Below, piece by piece: positions 42,991 through 57,573 of a stretch of DNA of 64,000 bases. The stretch covers positions 50,786,398 to 50,850,397 of the forward strand of contig NC_092521.1 of assembly GCF_037038585.1 (NCBI RefSeq). Direction: 5' to 3'. Position numbers and translations under genes: made by a program. The stretch comes from Patagioenas fasciata (taxonomy: Eukaryota > Chordata > Aves > Columbiformes > Columbidae). Below the pieces are notes generated by a model. The model was not told the origin of the DNA. It ran no database searches and saw only the letters and a list, made by a program, of their open reading frames with translations. The first letter of the stretch is position 1. Each line of letters starts with the position of its first letter.

Positions 42991-45900
42991 CTTTTTAATG
43001 ATGCAAGCCTGTTTGGAAATTGTGCTTTGATGACTCTAAATCTTCTTCATTCTGCATGCTTAATATGTGAAATATACAACAAAAAAAAGTGACTCATTTC
43101 TGCAGACTTCCCTGATTCACAATTTTAAAAGCAATTTGCTGCAAGTATTAGGGTTAAGACACATGGGAATAAACATTCTTAATGGTATTCAGGCACCAGT
43201 GAGGAGCCCCTTGCAGCACTAGTAAACCCATCTTCAGTAAGCTGGGAAATTATGCCAACACTGATGTTTAAATATTCAATATTGAAATGTTTAAACTGTA
43301 AGAATGTTTAAATACCACTTCTAGGTGCATTTTGGGGTGCCATGACACTCGATGAGAAACAGTGAGAAACTATCATTGACCAAATGAGTTTGTAGTCAGG
43401 CCACGATTTTCTAGGATGACCTATGGGATGGTGCATCTCTCTGATCCCAAGGAAACTAGGCTTTTGCTCGCAGAGTGGTTATACGAACGCAGAGGGTAAA
43501 GCATGGTATGGGGCTGTTTTGTTAAGATCTGATGGAGGAATTACTGTCTTGGTTCCTGGTTCCTGGTTGATTCCCTCCCAAATGCCTGTAAGTCACTGCA
43601 AACCCACACAAAAGACTTCTTGACTCTAGAAAAATATGTGTCTATGTTTAGGGTGTGTGCTGTTTGGGTACTTCTGAGACTGTATTGCCCAGAGGTCACC
43701 TTTGGGCTATGCTGGGGGCAGTGTTTTTTGTTTGTGTCAGACTTGGGTGGGAAGAAATACATGAAAATCAAACAGAAATATGCTGTTTGGTAATGGGGTA
43801 GCTACACTGTGATGACCTATCTGTTATGAAATATTGCTAAAGCTTGTCAACTGCTTTCCATGTCTCCAATCAGAAGAGCCTTGTATCTTCTTCCAGTGGG
43901 AGCAGAGGGCTGGACGTTGCACCCTCTTCCTCATCAAACTGCCAAACCTGCAGAGCCAGGCACAGTCTGCCCAGAGGTTTCCAGAGACTCCCAGGTGCTC
44001 CAGACCTGCCACATGTGTGCACATGTGTCCTTTGCCTGTCACCTGAGAAAAACGGTGCAGCCATCTGGAATGACTAGGGAACCAGCATTTAAAAGGTTGA
44101 TCCTCTTGGGAAGCAGTAACTTCTCCCCAGAAACTACATCTCTGAGGGAAAGGGGCCTTCCTCTGTCCCCAAGTAGATGAGAGGCTTCACATGATGAGGA
44201 AAGAGGTCCCCTGAAAGAAATGGTAACTGTGGGCAGGTTGCAGCACCAGAAGAGCTCATTTGGGGTGCCAAGAGCTTCCCAGGAGAAAAAGCTACCAGGG
44301 ACAGGAGACAGGCTGGTTATGATGTCATGAGGGCTCCAGGCAACTCTTGATCACATCAGGGTTCCAGTTTCGCTTTGTGCTTCTGAGGAATTAAAAGCAA
44401 GGTTGTTGTGAGCAGGACACTTAGCACATTTTCATTCTGTCTTTCTCACCCTAAGAAACAGTTCTGGCACATCTTGTGAAAGTAAGTATCTTTAATAACA
44501 GCCTCAGAATTGGCACTAGTCATTTCACCTGTTGCTAGACATCCAAAGTCAGCTTAAAATCATTCAGGAGAGAAACTGAGAATTTATCAGTCCATAGAAG
44601 TTACAAAGCTGCTGCCTAAGCTTTGCACTCAAATTAAGAGCAGAGTCTCTTTCCCTGGATGCTCCCATCAGGTGACCCACTCATAATGCATTCAAATCAC
44701 TCCAGGGTAAACTCTTCATTCTTTTTTTGGTGCTATCCCAGTAAGATCACCTCTCATTCTTACTGTGGTTTTTAATACAGAGACATCTGCAATTGCCTCA
44801 AGAAATGGTAGTAAGTTCACCTAAAGAGACCACAAACAAGCAAGGGCCCTGCACCCACAAACCTTTTATTCCCCCCAGCACCCTGATTCCTGTAATAGTC
44901 CTGAGCTCCCACGTTGAGTCTCTTAAAACTCTTGCCCTACAAAGCAAGATGGCAAATTTTCCCCAAGCCAAACTTGGTAAATGTCAAAGTCTTCTCCAGA
45001 TGAGAACTGTGGGACAACACAACAGTGACATCAGAAAACTGAGGGAGGAGTTCTGGCAGAAGATCGTTATTTGGGGGTAGCAGCAATTCCCCACTGGTCT
45101 CCTATGGGGTGGGGATGAACTGTTTGTGGACTTGGTTACAAGGTGATTTAGCCGTGTTAGTCCCTGTATACTCTGCCAATGTGCTTCCCACCACCTGAGA
45201 TTGCCCAGGAACCCTCTGCCAGCGCAGCCCTGGTGTCTCTCCAGTGAGACAGCTGGGCATCAGAACAGCATTTGCCTTGCACAAGGGCTCCTCATGCCTT
45301 AAAAACTGCAGTCTGACTGCGTCTAATTTATTCCATCTTTATATATGTAGACAAAATGCCCTGCAAGAAGCCACTGAAAATAAAAACTATGTATTTCCTG
45401 CAGATCCTTCACATGCAAAAGAATATATTTTCATATTTTCTTCCTTCTGCCCCTCTTGTTATGCACAAGTTCTACCACCATAAATTTACAGTGTTGCTTG
45501 GAAATTGATTTGACAGACAAGGCCCTGCTGTGCTACTAAACCAAAATATTTCACCTTCTTGTTGTGTTAAGCCTTGGCTGGATTTTTTTCATCAATATTT
45601 TTTTTTCCAAATGGGAATGTAAGCAGCTGAAGCCCAGCAAGAAAACATGAAAATAGATTTCTAGGAAAGTAACCAAAAGGGCTTTGTGAGCAGGACAAGT
45701 TGGTTATCAAGAACTATTTTAGGAACGTGAGGAAATTAAACTTTGAAGAGAAAGTTCCAAGAGGGAAGATTTACTGAGGAGCTGAGGGTTCAAAGCAAGA
45801 TGACAGCACAGCTATCGGGAAACCTTCTCTGCACCTGTTTCTTCACCAGCTGCCTAACCATACTCCCCCTCCTTTCTGCTGGCAGCTGAACAGCCAAGAT

Positions 45901-48242
45901 CTGCATCCTCTTCTGTACTAATCCACTCCACCGTCTGTCTGGAAATGTTTGCCAGTCACTTCATCCCCTCCTCCTCCTGAGCAGACACATAAGACACAGT
46001 TTCTGGTTTTAATGCCCAGCTGTGCTCCAGAGACCCTGTATAAATCCAAATCACTCTCAGAATGTTGTGGTATGCCTCAGTTTCCCATCTGTACATGGGA
46101 AATATGTTACAGCTTTCCTTCCTTCTTGTGTATATTATGTACTGAGGCTTCAGGTTTCTCATGCTGGGAGCTGCTTCATTCAGAGGTTATGTCCAGCATT
46201 TAACGCGAAGGGATTCACCTCAGTCTGAGTTATGGGTATTGTTGTGCTTTGATGGTGTCTGAAGCATTTCTCTTATGGCTCGTTGATGCAAGTTTACCAT
46301 AAACTAAACTCTTTTTATACAAGGAGATGAAGTTTAGTCTTCCCCTGTGACACCGCTTTGTGCACAGGCACTTTGCACAGGTCTCCTCCCAGCTGCATGT
46401 CTGTACTCTTGGTTTCACAAGCAGGAGTTTCGCTGTCTCACCTTTCTTCCCTGGAGAAGTGTCCCAAAACTCTCCCTTGCTGCACAAGACCCCAAGATCC
46501 CAGAACATCACACTTCTGCCCCTGTGCCATGATGAGACAGCAGGAATGAGTGGCTTTGCTGAAGTCAGGAGAGGATCATACAGTGTCCTGGTTTTACATA
46601 TGATTTTGGAGTCAGTTTAGGATGATGAAGCAAGACACTTCAGCACAGAGGCATCAAAGTAGACTCCCACTTTCTTTTCGTACATCTAGATGAAAGAAAC
46701 TGGGAGGACTTCCCATGTCAGGTAAGGCCCATCTCTACCACAGACTGAACCGTGGGTTGTACCAGCTGCACCACCAGCCAGCCTTGCTTGGCTCTCCACT
46801 TTCCAGGATAGAGGGTTGGTGGAGCAGACATGGCCTGATGGGCTTCTCCCCTGCAAGGCCAGGGAAGGGTGATACAGTCTGGTGGTCCCCAGCAGGCAGG
46901 TCCAGGAACATCCTCAGATGCTTTCCTCACAGCTGCACAGTGGTGGCCTAAGCTGCAGTTTGAGGCAGACATGGTTGGCAAAACCTCTGTTGGTAAAACC
47001 TGTCAAGCAAACATGGCTGTAGGTTCCACCCGCATCCTTCACGAGGAAGCGGCTTCTCTGATCTCTCTCCACCCGTACACACAGGGTGTGCCCTGGGCTG
47101 GTGACAGACATGAGGCAATGTAAATAACCTGCTGCAGCCCAGCAGCTGGCTGCCATCTTACCACGACTGGCAGCATGTGAGATGTATGAATAGGTTCTTG
47201 GGCACCTGCTCCTGCAAAGACCAGGCCAGCTGTTTGAACTCTCTCGTTTGAGCATTGCTCTTGCTCACTCCTGGTGCATGTGGCCACGTTCAAGAAGGCT
47301 GCTTGGTCCCAGACAGCAGCAAAGAGGCTGAGCTTGTGACATAGTGCATGGGAAGAGACAAATTGCCCCAAGCCATGATGAGGAAGAGTCATGGGCAGCT
47401 TGCAGAGACAGAAACACCAGCCCAGTGACCCTGATGGGGTGTCTGCTCCTCAGCACAGGGCAGGGACACCAGCATATGTCTGCTTTGGGTGACAAGGACA
47501 TTGCAGAGACCTTTTTTTTGTTTTGATGCCATGAATCACAGTGGGCAGAGAGGAAGGATTTGGTGCCTGGCTGAGTATGGCTCAGGGAGTCAAGGACAAG
47601 ACAGAGGAGACTTCTCTCAGAAAAGTGCTATCCTCCCCAAACGTAGATTGTATCCTGTAAAGATGGATTTCAAATAAAGGACAACCCATTTAGCATGTAG
47701 CTGAAGAGACTGTATCAAATTCCCAAGCTTCTCTTCCTCCTTGACAATGTTTTAGCAACTGTGGCTGAAATGTCTTTAGCAACATATGACCAGTATTAAG
47801 GACAGCGCTGTCTCTATAACATTAAGTTTCACTTTACATAATTCATTTTGCTCTTTTCCACCCATGTCCTCCCTTTGCTCACAGGCTTTGCCCTGGTTGT
47901 TGGCTGCTGTAGGGATGGCACAGGCAGAAGGAGCAGCTGATTGTAGAAGAGTGGTAGGACATGAGCTATGCTTTTGGGCAGATGTGTAGTTTTGGTGTAT
48001 GAATGCCACTACAGTTTGCTGTAAACAAATGGGATTGTTGGTCCAGTTATTTTTATCTCAGGAGGACTTGGAAGACTCATCCCAAGTCCCAGGCCTTTTG
48101 AATTAGGGAGAAAGGTACAAGGAGTGTGGTACAAGGGTTTCTAGTATGAGTTATATACATAGTGCACAGAAATTTTTGCCAGTTAGATATATATATAAAT
48201 ATATATGCATATACCTTTTTATGGGTACATATTTTACATATG

Positions 48243-48243
48243 A

Positions 48244-48302
<59 letters not shown>

Positions 48303-48310
48303 CACATATA
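48243..48310. repeat. (TG)n/(TA)n microsatellite
   Basis: GTGTGTGT leads into about 23 TA units (48252-48298), then CATACACATATA. It is a compound dinucleotide repeat with extrusion potential. Confidence 0.97.
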
Positions 48311-50499
48311 TGGATGTCTCCTACCATTGTACAGCTCTATAAGAAGCAACACTGTGTTCTCAGTGTCTGGCCACAGTGAACATGTGTTCAGTGTCCCCAT
48401 TGCACTTACAGCCAGAAATAGACATCCTCTGGACTCCCTAAATTTTGGGGTTCTCACAACCAGTCTCCTCATATCTGATTGTACATCCAAAGGCTGGCAG
48501 TGGCTGATTTCTTATTTGTGCCTCTTTTCTGCCTGGGCAGAGACCTTGGCCTGGGATACTGCCTGTCCCAGGCACCACACTGATGTCTTTGACCACAGTG
48601 ATGCCTTCAAGGCATCTCAGAAGCACCGAGGCTGTGCTTCAAGCTGAAGAGGCAGGAAGCACAGAGTGGATGTTACCACATCCTATGTAGAAAACTCCTG
48701 GGAGAATGAGACCAAGCCTTGAATTTTTCACCCAACAAGATTTGACCCCTGTGGAAAAGGTTGCCTTTTCTCTTTTTCCTTCCCGTAGAACAGCTGAGCC
48801 CACATGAGTCCTGTGGCATCAGGCCAGCATGTCTCTCTGCCACAGCCACCCTGTGATGGCCTGGCACGGTTGGTAGGCGTTGGGGGCCGAGAGGAAACCC
48901 AGCACCTTTGCACATTGGAACCGTTTACAATGACTTTTGTTGCTGATGGCGCATGTTTGGTTGTACTTGTTAAATCTTGTTAAACAGGAAACAGGTTTCA
49001 AGGCGAGAGGGTCCCTTAGAGTTCAAGCTCCTGCTTTTAAATGTTCTTACAAGATGCACAATTGGCACCGGCTTACAGGAAATATTTAATTGGAGTCGGA
49101 AGGCGCTGGCTCCACCGACCTTGTATTCATTCCTCTGCGTGCTCCTTTCACAATGATTTTCACCTATAGCTTAAATCAGTGATTTATTTATACCAGCCAA
49201 TGGCAAGTTCAGCAGTGCCAAAGGGACGAGCGGACCACGGAGATGCAACAAGCAAAAGGGAGGAGCGAGCAACAAGGACCTGTCTTACAAAGCAGAAGGG
49301 GCTGCCACAAACCTAAGAGTGACATATTTATGAGTCCAATATCGGTTGCCTGCACTGATAAGCCATGGTCATTAAAGGAAGGAAAAGTCACCTTTGTGTA
49401 TATAAAATATACAAGATTCATAGTCTGAAAAGACTCGACAGGAAAACATTAGGTAAATAAAGGATATCCCATAAAGCATAATGTGAAAATTAAATTACCT
49501 CATAAGAGAGGAAGGCTGTCTGTCCCAGCAGTGAAAGTGAGGAAAAATGAAATTCCTCTATTCCATCCCAAAGCTGATTTGGCTTTGGGGTTTTGGGTGG
49601 ATCTAGACACATTGTTGCTGATGCCTATAAAAAAAAGCATTGAAGTCCATTATGTTGGATTGAAAATGCTGTAGCTTCCCATAAATTTTCACTGTGTACT
49701 CAACAACATGGTGAGAAGTATCCTATTCATTGCTGCTCACAGTGGCCAAATTATCAGAAGTGCTATTTCAGGGGTGAGCTGGACTTCCAATGTTACTTCC
49801 AGTTTTTAGGTCTCACCAGATCTTCTTTTCAACTGATTTTGGGAGCTGTACTTGTGAGTACTTGGGAAACTTTTCTTCCCTCTTCCCCAGATTTTTCTGG
49901 TGAGTGGAACTTACCTAGGATCCACCTATTTTTGCCTTAACTGGTCAGTGTGCCTCCAAAGCAGAGAAAATGTTGAAGCAACAGGAAAAGGCAGAAAGAA
50001 GCAAATTGAAAGAGTTCATTTATTACACTACGCAGAAAAAGAGATAATGGGAAGAAAGGAAAGAGAAAGGGGAAAAGAAAAAAAAAATCCAGTATTTCAA
50101 AGTTTTATAATTAAAAAGGCAATTTAAAACAAAACAAAACAGAACTTTTTTTTAAGATAATTAACAATTTCATCAGTACGTGGTTTGCTAGTGGCTGTCC
50201 CTGTGGAAAGCATGCTCAGCCCCTGCCTTGCATACAGGTGGCCAACCAATGTACAATGTATAGCTTTGCATTTCCTCAGGAGCAAGTCCCTGTGGATATA
50301 GCCCTCAGACTCTCCAAAGGTGTTATCTGAAAGCTTCACAGATGCTCAGGGTCTTGGCACAGAGTTTTTGTTGGAGAAGAGCTGATTCAACCTGAATCAA
50401 GTCAATCTCCTTTTTTATTGCAAACTTTGATCCTGGAGACATGATTCCCACCACGGTTAGGTAAATCCAAATAGCAGGTTTTAGCCACTATTACGGTCA

Positions 50500-50575
50500 G
50501 CCTGTTTTTTTGTTGTGTTTTTTTGTTTGTTTGGTTGGTTGGTTTTTTTGTTTTTGTTTTTGTTTTTTTTTTTTC
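50500..50575 (+). repeat. T/G-rich low-complexity tract
   Basis: TTTTTTGTTTG and GGTTGGTTGG units followed by poly-T. No transposon is recognised. Confidence 0.85.
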
Positions 50576-51092
50576 CCAGCAGAAACATCCATTAGAAATA
50601 ATGGCTGTCTACTTTGGTGCCCTCTCTGCATGCAAAAAGCCTGGGGGAAGCCACTTCCACAAGGTGCTGTGGGATTTTAGAAGGATAACTTAAGCAAATA
50701 GCTCAGCACCAGTTCCTTAGGTCTCCATTCCCAGGGACAGGTGCCACAGTTGCTGATTCAACTGAAAATCATGTTTGACTTCTCTGGTGCATCACACAAG
50801 CAGATTAAGCTGCCCCAGTGCCCAGGCAGGGGCCCAGGAAAGAGTGAAGCACTTATTCAACACAGCCTGTTGTTGTCCTGGGGTTTGTTTCAATACCTCT
50901 TCCCACCCACTCTTCTGCTCCAGATGTTTACGAGCCTGGATCTGCTGCTGCAACTCCTGCTGCCTGTAAAGTCCTTTGTTCCTCAGCAACTGGCAGTTTT
51001 GTCTCCAGAAGATCTCCAGCCCTTCAGGCCTCTGCATTAGGCAAATGTACTGAGCATTAATTTTGGTGACTTCTAAGCAATGGAAGGGAAGA

Positions 51093-51114
51093 AAGCAAGC
51101 AAGCAAGCAAGCAA
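51093..51114 (+). repeat. (AAGC)5 tetranucleotide repeat
   Basis: Five AAGC units in upstream non-coding DNA. Confidence 0.95.
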
Positions 51115-54100
51115 CCTATCCTGGGCAAACTGAATTGAATCAATGAGGGTGAAACTTAGTTATCTTTGCAGACCAGTAATCTAATGGCATGGGTTTGCAC
51201 ATCAACAAAAGCATTAAAGGGTCACCATAAACAGCTCTTCTCCCCTTTTTTAAACCCCCACATTATAAACACATGGTGTTAAAATTAGAAGTTTCTTTTT
51301 CAAGTCAAAACAAACACGGGGCCTGGCTTCCTGCTCGTGGCAATGAACGTTTCTCCAGTGGCCTCCATTGACCTGACTTTTACTAGACAGGTCCCTCACT
51401 CTTCTGGAGCTGCCTTCTCGTTTCAAGTGCGTGGGAGGAGGTCCGTTGTTTTTATCACACTTCTTCAAACTGAAGGGTGCCTCTAAGCAAGGCAATCAAT
51501 ATCACAGCCAGGTTCACGCCTAGGAAACTGTGACTAAAGTAACAAGAAAACACTGATTTGTCACCTCTGGAAATGCAGTTTAGTCCAACCCTGTCATCTT
51601 TACCCACAGCCCCAGGGACATTTCTTTATTTGCAAGAGGTTTACTTCCAAAACTCTGCATGTGGTCCCCCATTAGATAAATAAGGTGTGATCCAGAAGTG
51701 AGAAATGGGAGATCAGTTTTGTGAGAAGCCTGCCAGAGGAGACAGCTTCATTTCATTTCATTTGATTTGGGATTTTTCTTTTATTCCCTCTTTCACCCTT
51801 TGCTGGTATCTCAGCTCCCTCTCTAATAAATAACTGGTCCGCATCACTAAACCACTGCACATAACTCAGAGCAATTTGTTACTGTTGGCAATGTCTGTGC
51901 AGCGGGGGCCCAGGAACAGGCCAGCATGGAAGCGGTAATACCTCCCACTCTTCAGGAACATGATTTCTGCCTGATTACAGAAGGGGTCATTGGTAGGACA
52001 ATGCAAAGAAGGTCATATACAACTGCCTGCACACAAATTGTATGTGCTGCATGATCCTCGCATGAGCTACTTTACCCAGGAGTATCTGTCAGGAGAAACT
52101 GGAGTTGTGATATCAACACCACAGATATGGCAGGACATTAAAAGAATTAATACATATTCATAATCACCAGAATACAATGAAAGTGTCTGAGCATTTTATA
52201 TAGCCCTGGGCCCAGAGGACAGTTTAAAATATCGAAATTCCTCCAGAAACGATGATACAATAAATCCACTAGGCCTAAACTCCTTCCAAAGGTAAAACTA
52301 TAAACTAAATACTTGGTGAAGCTGAAACATTTAGAGTCATGTATGGTTCTTAAAATTAGTGAGAAAGGATTACACATGTTTTTTCTCTTGATCTCCACCT
52401 GTCTGTCCTTCATGAACAGTGGGTGTTGCAAAGAGGGTGGCTTCCCATGGTGCTCACCATAAAATAAGTAAGTGGGAGTCAAGCTGCAGGTAAAGAGGGA
52501 TTTCTAGGTCTTGTTGGGAGTGGGAGAGCTCAGGTGCCCTCTGCCTGCAAAAAGCTTCAAGGGTTAGCTAAGGGCATGTGACACTATGCAGATGGGGCAC
52601 CTACTTTTCTTCTCAGAAAGCTCATGAGGGCTGAGGGAGGAGGAACAGCAACTCCAGCAAAAAAGCTCAGTCTTTGGGAAAAAACCCTCATTCTAGTACA
52701 CAGCACTTTCTCCAGCACAGTGGGGTCTTTCCCAGCTTCCCTTCGTCTGTATACTTATGAGTATGTAGTCTCTAATATGCCTTTCTCGTTAGAACCACGT
52801 TCCTTGAGAGCCCTGGCCCAATTTAGCTCATTTTGGATAACAAGGCACGGAGAGAGGAGGCAGAGGGAACATGATTTTTATACACACTCCTGTCTCTTAT
52901 TGCCAATTAGCTGGTCTCTGTGGATGTCGGTACTTGAGCCTGAAAACCTTGAGGTTCGATGGAAGAGCATCAAATGGAAGGTAAAAAATAAGTCAGCAGA
53001 GCAACTGGAGGGCAACTGCGGTTTACCCAGGCTGTAACATCTGGGCTCAGTGGCACTGTGTGCCAGTGCTTTCCAATTTCAAAGTCGTCTTATTTGTTTC
53101 TGTGGGCATTTGGGGGAAGTTTGTTATTTACTGTTGGGTTTGTGTTTTTGTTTTGCTTTTTAACAAAGCACTTCTGGAAAGAGTATGCTTTCCAAAAACG
53201 CATTGTTTAAGGTAATAATACAAAAGGGAAAATGAGGGATGTGGGAGAAGGCAAAGGAGAAGCAAAGCAGAAAGAGAATCTCCTCAGGTGCTTTCAGTAG
53301 AAAAACACTGGGTCTATAGGGTGTGAAGGGTTGAAAAAGAGAAGGCCTGAAATTTTTCAGATACATTTCATGGAAGAACTTTTATTCTGGGGGAAAAAAA
53401 AAAAAGTCTCAGTTTTTTCTTGAAATACTGTTTTGTCATTTAAGACCATGGGAGAGCCCAGCAAGGCAGAATACTAAACTCCCAGGGAATTATAGAAGTC
53501 TTGAATAAAAGCCCCAGATTACCCAGGACCCCCACAGCCCTCCCCACTTGCTCTTTGGCAGAACTGAGTTGCCTGTTTCTAAGAAGGAAAAGTCAACTCT
53601 AAGAGGAAAGTGATGTAAGTTAGACTGGGGGGAAAAAGGTGATTTGGGCTACTCAGCTCCAAATGCAACAGGAGGCAGCAAACGGAAGATGAGGGAGCAA
53701 GGAGGAAGGCCAGGGTGCAGAGGAGCCCAGCATCCCATGGCCCCACTCTATGGGCAAAAAAGCAGGTTTTCCGGCCTGTGTACCACCACTTTGTCACATT
53801 TCGGGAAGGGCAAGAGCATAAAAGGTGGCCATGCCAATGGTGGGCACTACCTATGTCAGTCATCTGTGTGGGAGAACAACAGAAAAAGAGTCTGCTCTCT
53901 TTGGTATCAAGCAGAAAGGTAAACTTAATGGCAGAAGATTGTCTCTTTTTCCATCCCTTTTAAGATTTGCCTTGGTCAGTCGATGACTAACGCTAATATG
54001 CAGGTACCTCAAATAATGCAGAAGGCTCAGATAGCCCTGCTCATTACCAATTAATTGTTAGAAGGCAACAACAAACTACTGTTGAGAGATTGATATTAAA

Positions 54101-57100
54101 CTTAAATTAGTAGTTTTACTTGCATAATTCACCTTAGTGATGTCTTTTTGGGCAAAAGAGTGAAGCCAGGCAGCTTGCGGTGATAACAGATTTCACAACA
54201 TGGTGGCATTCACCTTATTTTGGATGTTTCACAAATGCCTAGATGCCTAATATGATCATGTGAAGGAAGGATTTTGCAGGGCACCTCTCTACTTGTATAA
54301 TACCTACTGAAACACTTGGTCCATGTATGGTCTCACAAAAAAAAAGGAGCCACTCACTTAAAAGTCAGACACAGCTACTTGTCTAGCTGGATCAAGACCA
54401 AATCTCTTGTGTCTCCAAACTGGAACTAAAAATCCACCACAAGTTCTCATGTGATTTCCAGTATTTCCCATTTCAAGGCAGGCCACAAATCTTGCCTGAA
54501 CACTTCATGGTGCTACACCTTGCAAGCCAATTCTGGTCAGACCCAACAATGACAGCCCTTCCTTGAAATGGAAAATAATTCAAGGAAGATATGTTTGTAC
54601 ATTCAAACTTCAGGTTTCAGTACAAAGTAAGTTCAAGTTTGGGCTTAATAGATTAAGTCCACTTACTTATTTTTAAACTGTATTCATTTGACTCTCATTA
54701 CATGCTTTCTGTCACGCTTATCCTTCACTGCTCTTGCCCATCATTTCCAGAGCTGCTAAATCTGCACCTTTTACCTTACTTATTTCTCTGGCAAGACTGA
54801 GCTTCTCCTCCTGCCACTGCTTTATCCCTGTGTAAGTAACATCCATCACTGTATCAGCACCTGTCTGAGAAGCACTAGGGAAGGGTCAAGGTATTATTTC
54901 CTACCCTTGACAGGTGTTATAACAACGCTGAACCACCTCAACTTATAAAAGTTTCCATTCTGCAGACTGCTGTGTGTACTTTTCTTCCTGCTATTCCATC
55001 CTCCCTGGAGGCTTCTCAGAGCTGCTCACGCCAAGGCAAAAAAGCCACTCACACTTCCACGAATGCAAAAGCCAAATACAGACTTTCCTCATATTGCATA
55101 ATGTTGAGAAGAACCAGCACACACGAGCGCAGCCTCAGGGGTTTTCTGCAATCGCCATGGCTGGAATTGCCCCTTCTGGGCCAGGCTCTGTCTGAGGCAA
55201 GGTGCTGGAAAACCTCCTGCCAGGCAGCGTCATGCTTGGGCTGAAACAGGAGACACGGAGGGGCAAAATAATCACACAGAGGCACAGAAATGCATCTCAG
55301 ACTCCAAACAGTGAGTGTTTGTCCATAGAGGGGGTCAGCTTACATTGGGGTGCACTTACATGACTTACAAGCAACATTATAACTAGACCTAGGAAACCAC
55401 AACAGGATGAGACCCGACTGTGATAGGCATCGGGCAGATAACACAGAATTTGAACTCTTAGGGTGCCAATCTGATCACAGCAGGTCAAAAAGCTAGAGGA
55501 GATGACAAAACACCAGTGCTGAGCAGAAGCAGCCATGCAACCACACAGAGCAAAAGCTCTGTGGAGTGCTCTTCAGAGATATCCTCTTCTTCTCTCTGTA
55601 TTCCTCACTCTCCATTTCTGCTCCCTCTGAAGGAGTACACACATGCACAGTTGTACCTGCTGTACGTCCAGAGGCCTTCTGCACTCCCCTTCCTGTAACA
55701 TCCAGTAAGTGAGAAGAGTTTAAGGAACAAATGATCTATTAAAGCCGTGCAGTGAGTGAAAAATGTGAAATGTTTGCAGACTGGGTTCTTGACCACGCAA
55801 AAGTTACACATCTAGGAAGGTTGCTTTCTTTTTAATGGACAAATAGGCATCCTTACAAGGTGACCTGTTTCATCCTGCATGAGTGTCTAGACTAAACGAG
55901 ATTAAATCACACCCTGACATTAAATCTCTCTGACCACCGATTATGCTGGGCAGTTAGATTAAACGAAACAGCTAACTCTCAGTTAAGTGGGATGAATCCC
56001 CTCCTTTGAGTCCCAGATGCTTAGATGTGGTTCAAAATTTCCCATCTCCTGCAAGAGAAAATTCCCGAGTGCTTGAAGTTCAGAACAATATCGCAGGGCA
56101 TTCACCCAAGAAAATTGTGAGCTCCTTGGAGGGGCTGCTTTTAGGGACCCCCAGATCCACCCCATGTGCACCCTTCCTTTTATCAATGACATGTTCCCTC
56201 TTCATGCAAATCACAGAGTTACTGATGAGCATACCGGTGTCTGGGTACGAACATTATGCCTGGCCTTCTCTGAGTCACTCCAGAACATGCAAGGAAATTT
56301 GTATATCCAGATAACAGTGCAGGGAAAGGACATAAGAGAAGGCTACGGGGAGGGCAGAAATTGTATTTTTATTAAAGGTGTTGTTATTATTACTATATAT
56401 TAGTCTGTATCATGCATTTTGCAGGGGTTTGGTTGTCGTGGTTTGTTTCCCCCCCTCGCAAAGTACTGTACTTAAGAAGCAACTATATCTTCTTGCATTC
56501 AGTTGCTGATAACAGTTGTGGAAAAGCTGCAGATTTCCAGCCTCAGAAGCACCTCAATAGTTAACGATTGACCAGACCTTGCCCAGAGATAGACTGACAA
56601 TATTTCTGGCATCCTGAGGCTGGCAAGCCAGTGGAGACGACCGCAGCACAGCACCAAACATCAGTTATTTCTATTCTCCACTTGGACTTCTGCAGACTGA
56701 GAGGTGGAAGAAGAGACATTACAGCAGCCTTTGTCCATCAGAGGTATCCCCCAACAAGAGGAATCCTTTCAAAGACTGGGGTTTTTTAAAATCTAATTCA
56801 TTCCTTAATTATGATTAATCGTTTAACTTAGTTTGGCTATACATCATAAAGCAAGCTCAGGAATTTATCCAGCAGAGACATGCACAGCTCCTTTGACACA
56901 CCACTGGCACTGAATCTCCTGATTCACTGGCAAAAGTGCTTTCTGTAAAACCCAGAAAAAGAAACTGCAAAAACAAACAAGAGCAATAAAATAATACCCT
57001 ACGCAAGGGATAAAGAAAAGGCCTAAGTCAGCATTTTATCTGATAGTCTGTCCTCAGGAAATGCCTGTGAAAACAGTTTTGGAAAGTGATAGCTGATCAG

Positions 57101-57437
57101 GCTGCAGATATTACTTGAAATAAGAAAGGTGCAAAATCCTGATGCCATGTTTTTTTAAAGAAAACAAAATAGTTCTCACCAGAAGAAAAGCACTCTGCCA
57201 CCCTGCGAAAGGCAGAGTGCCTTATTACGGGTAAAGTATTAGAAGATACAAAGCTGCCAGAAGAAAGATTCAAATACTTGTAAGAGAAAAGGAAATAGCT
57301 CTGCATTAAAAATGACTGAATGGAAAGGGATAGACAAACACAGAGGAGGCAGCTACAGCAATGAAGTGTTTACCTAGCTAGGCTTTCCCTGAATCTCTGA
57401 GTGCCATCATCATGGTTTTCCTCATTCTTGGAATTTT

Positions 57438-57573
57438 TAATGCGTGGGGTTTGTGTTTTGTGGTGGTTTTAGTTTTGCTTTGGTTTTGTTCTTGTTTGTG
57501 GTTTTTTGTTTGTGTATTTTTTATTATTACTTCTATTTTTTATTTTGGTTTTGTGTTTTGTTTTGTTTTACAG
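57438..57573 (+). repeat. T/G-rich low-complexity tract
   Basis: Imperfect TTTTG and TTGTG units over about 135 bases. The hydrophobic open frames here come from this composition. Confidence 0.85.

Noticed and set aside
51541..51620. TTTAGTCCAACCC-like string suggestive of an old CR1 3' end
   Set aside because: Too short and without the terminal ATTCTATGA units or adjoining CR1 sequence.
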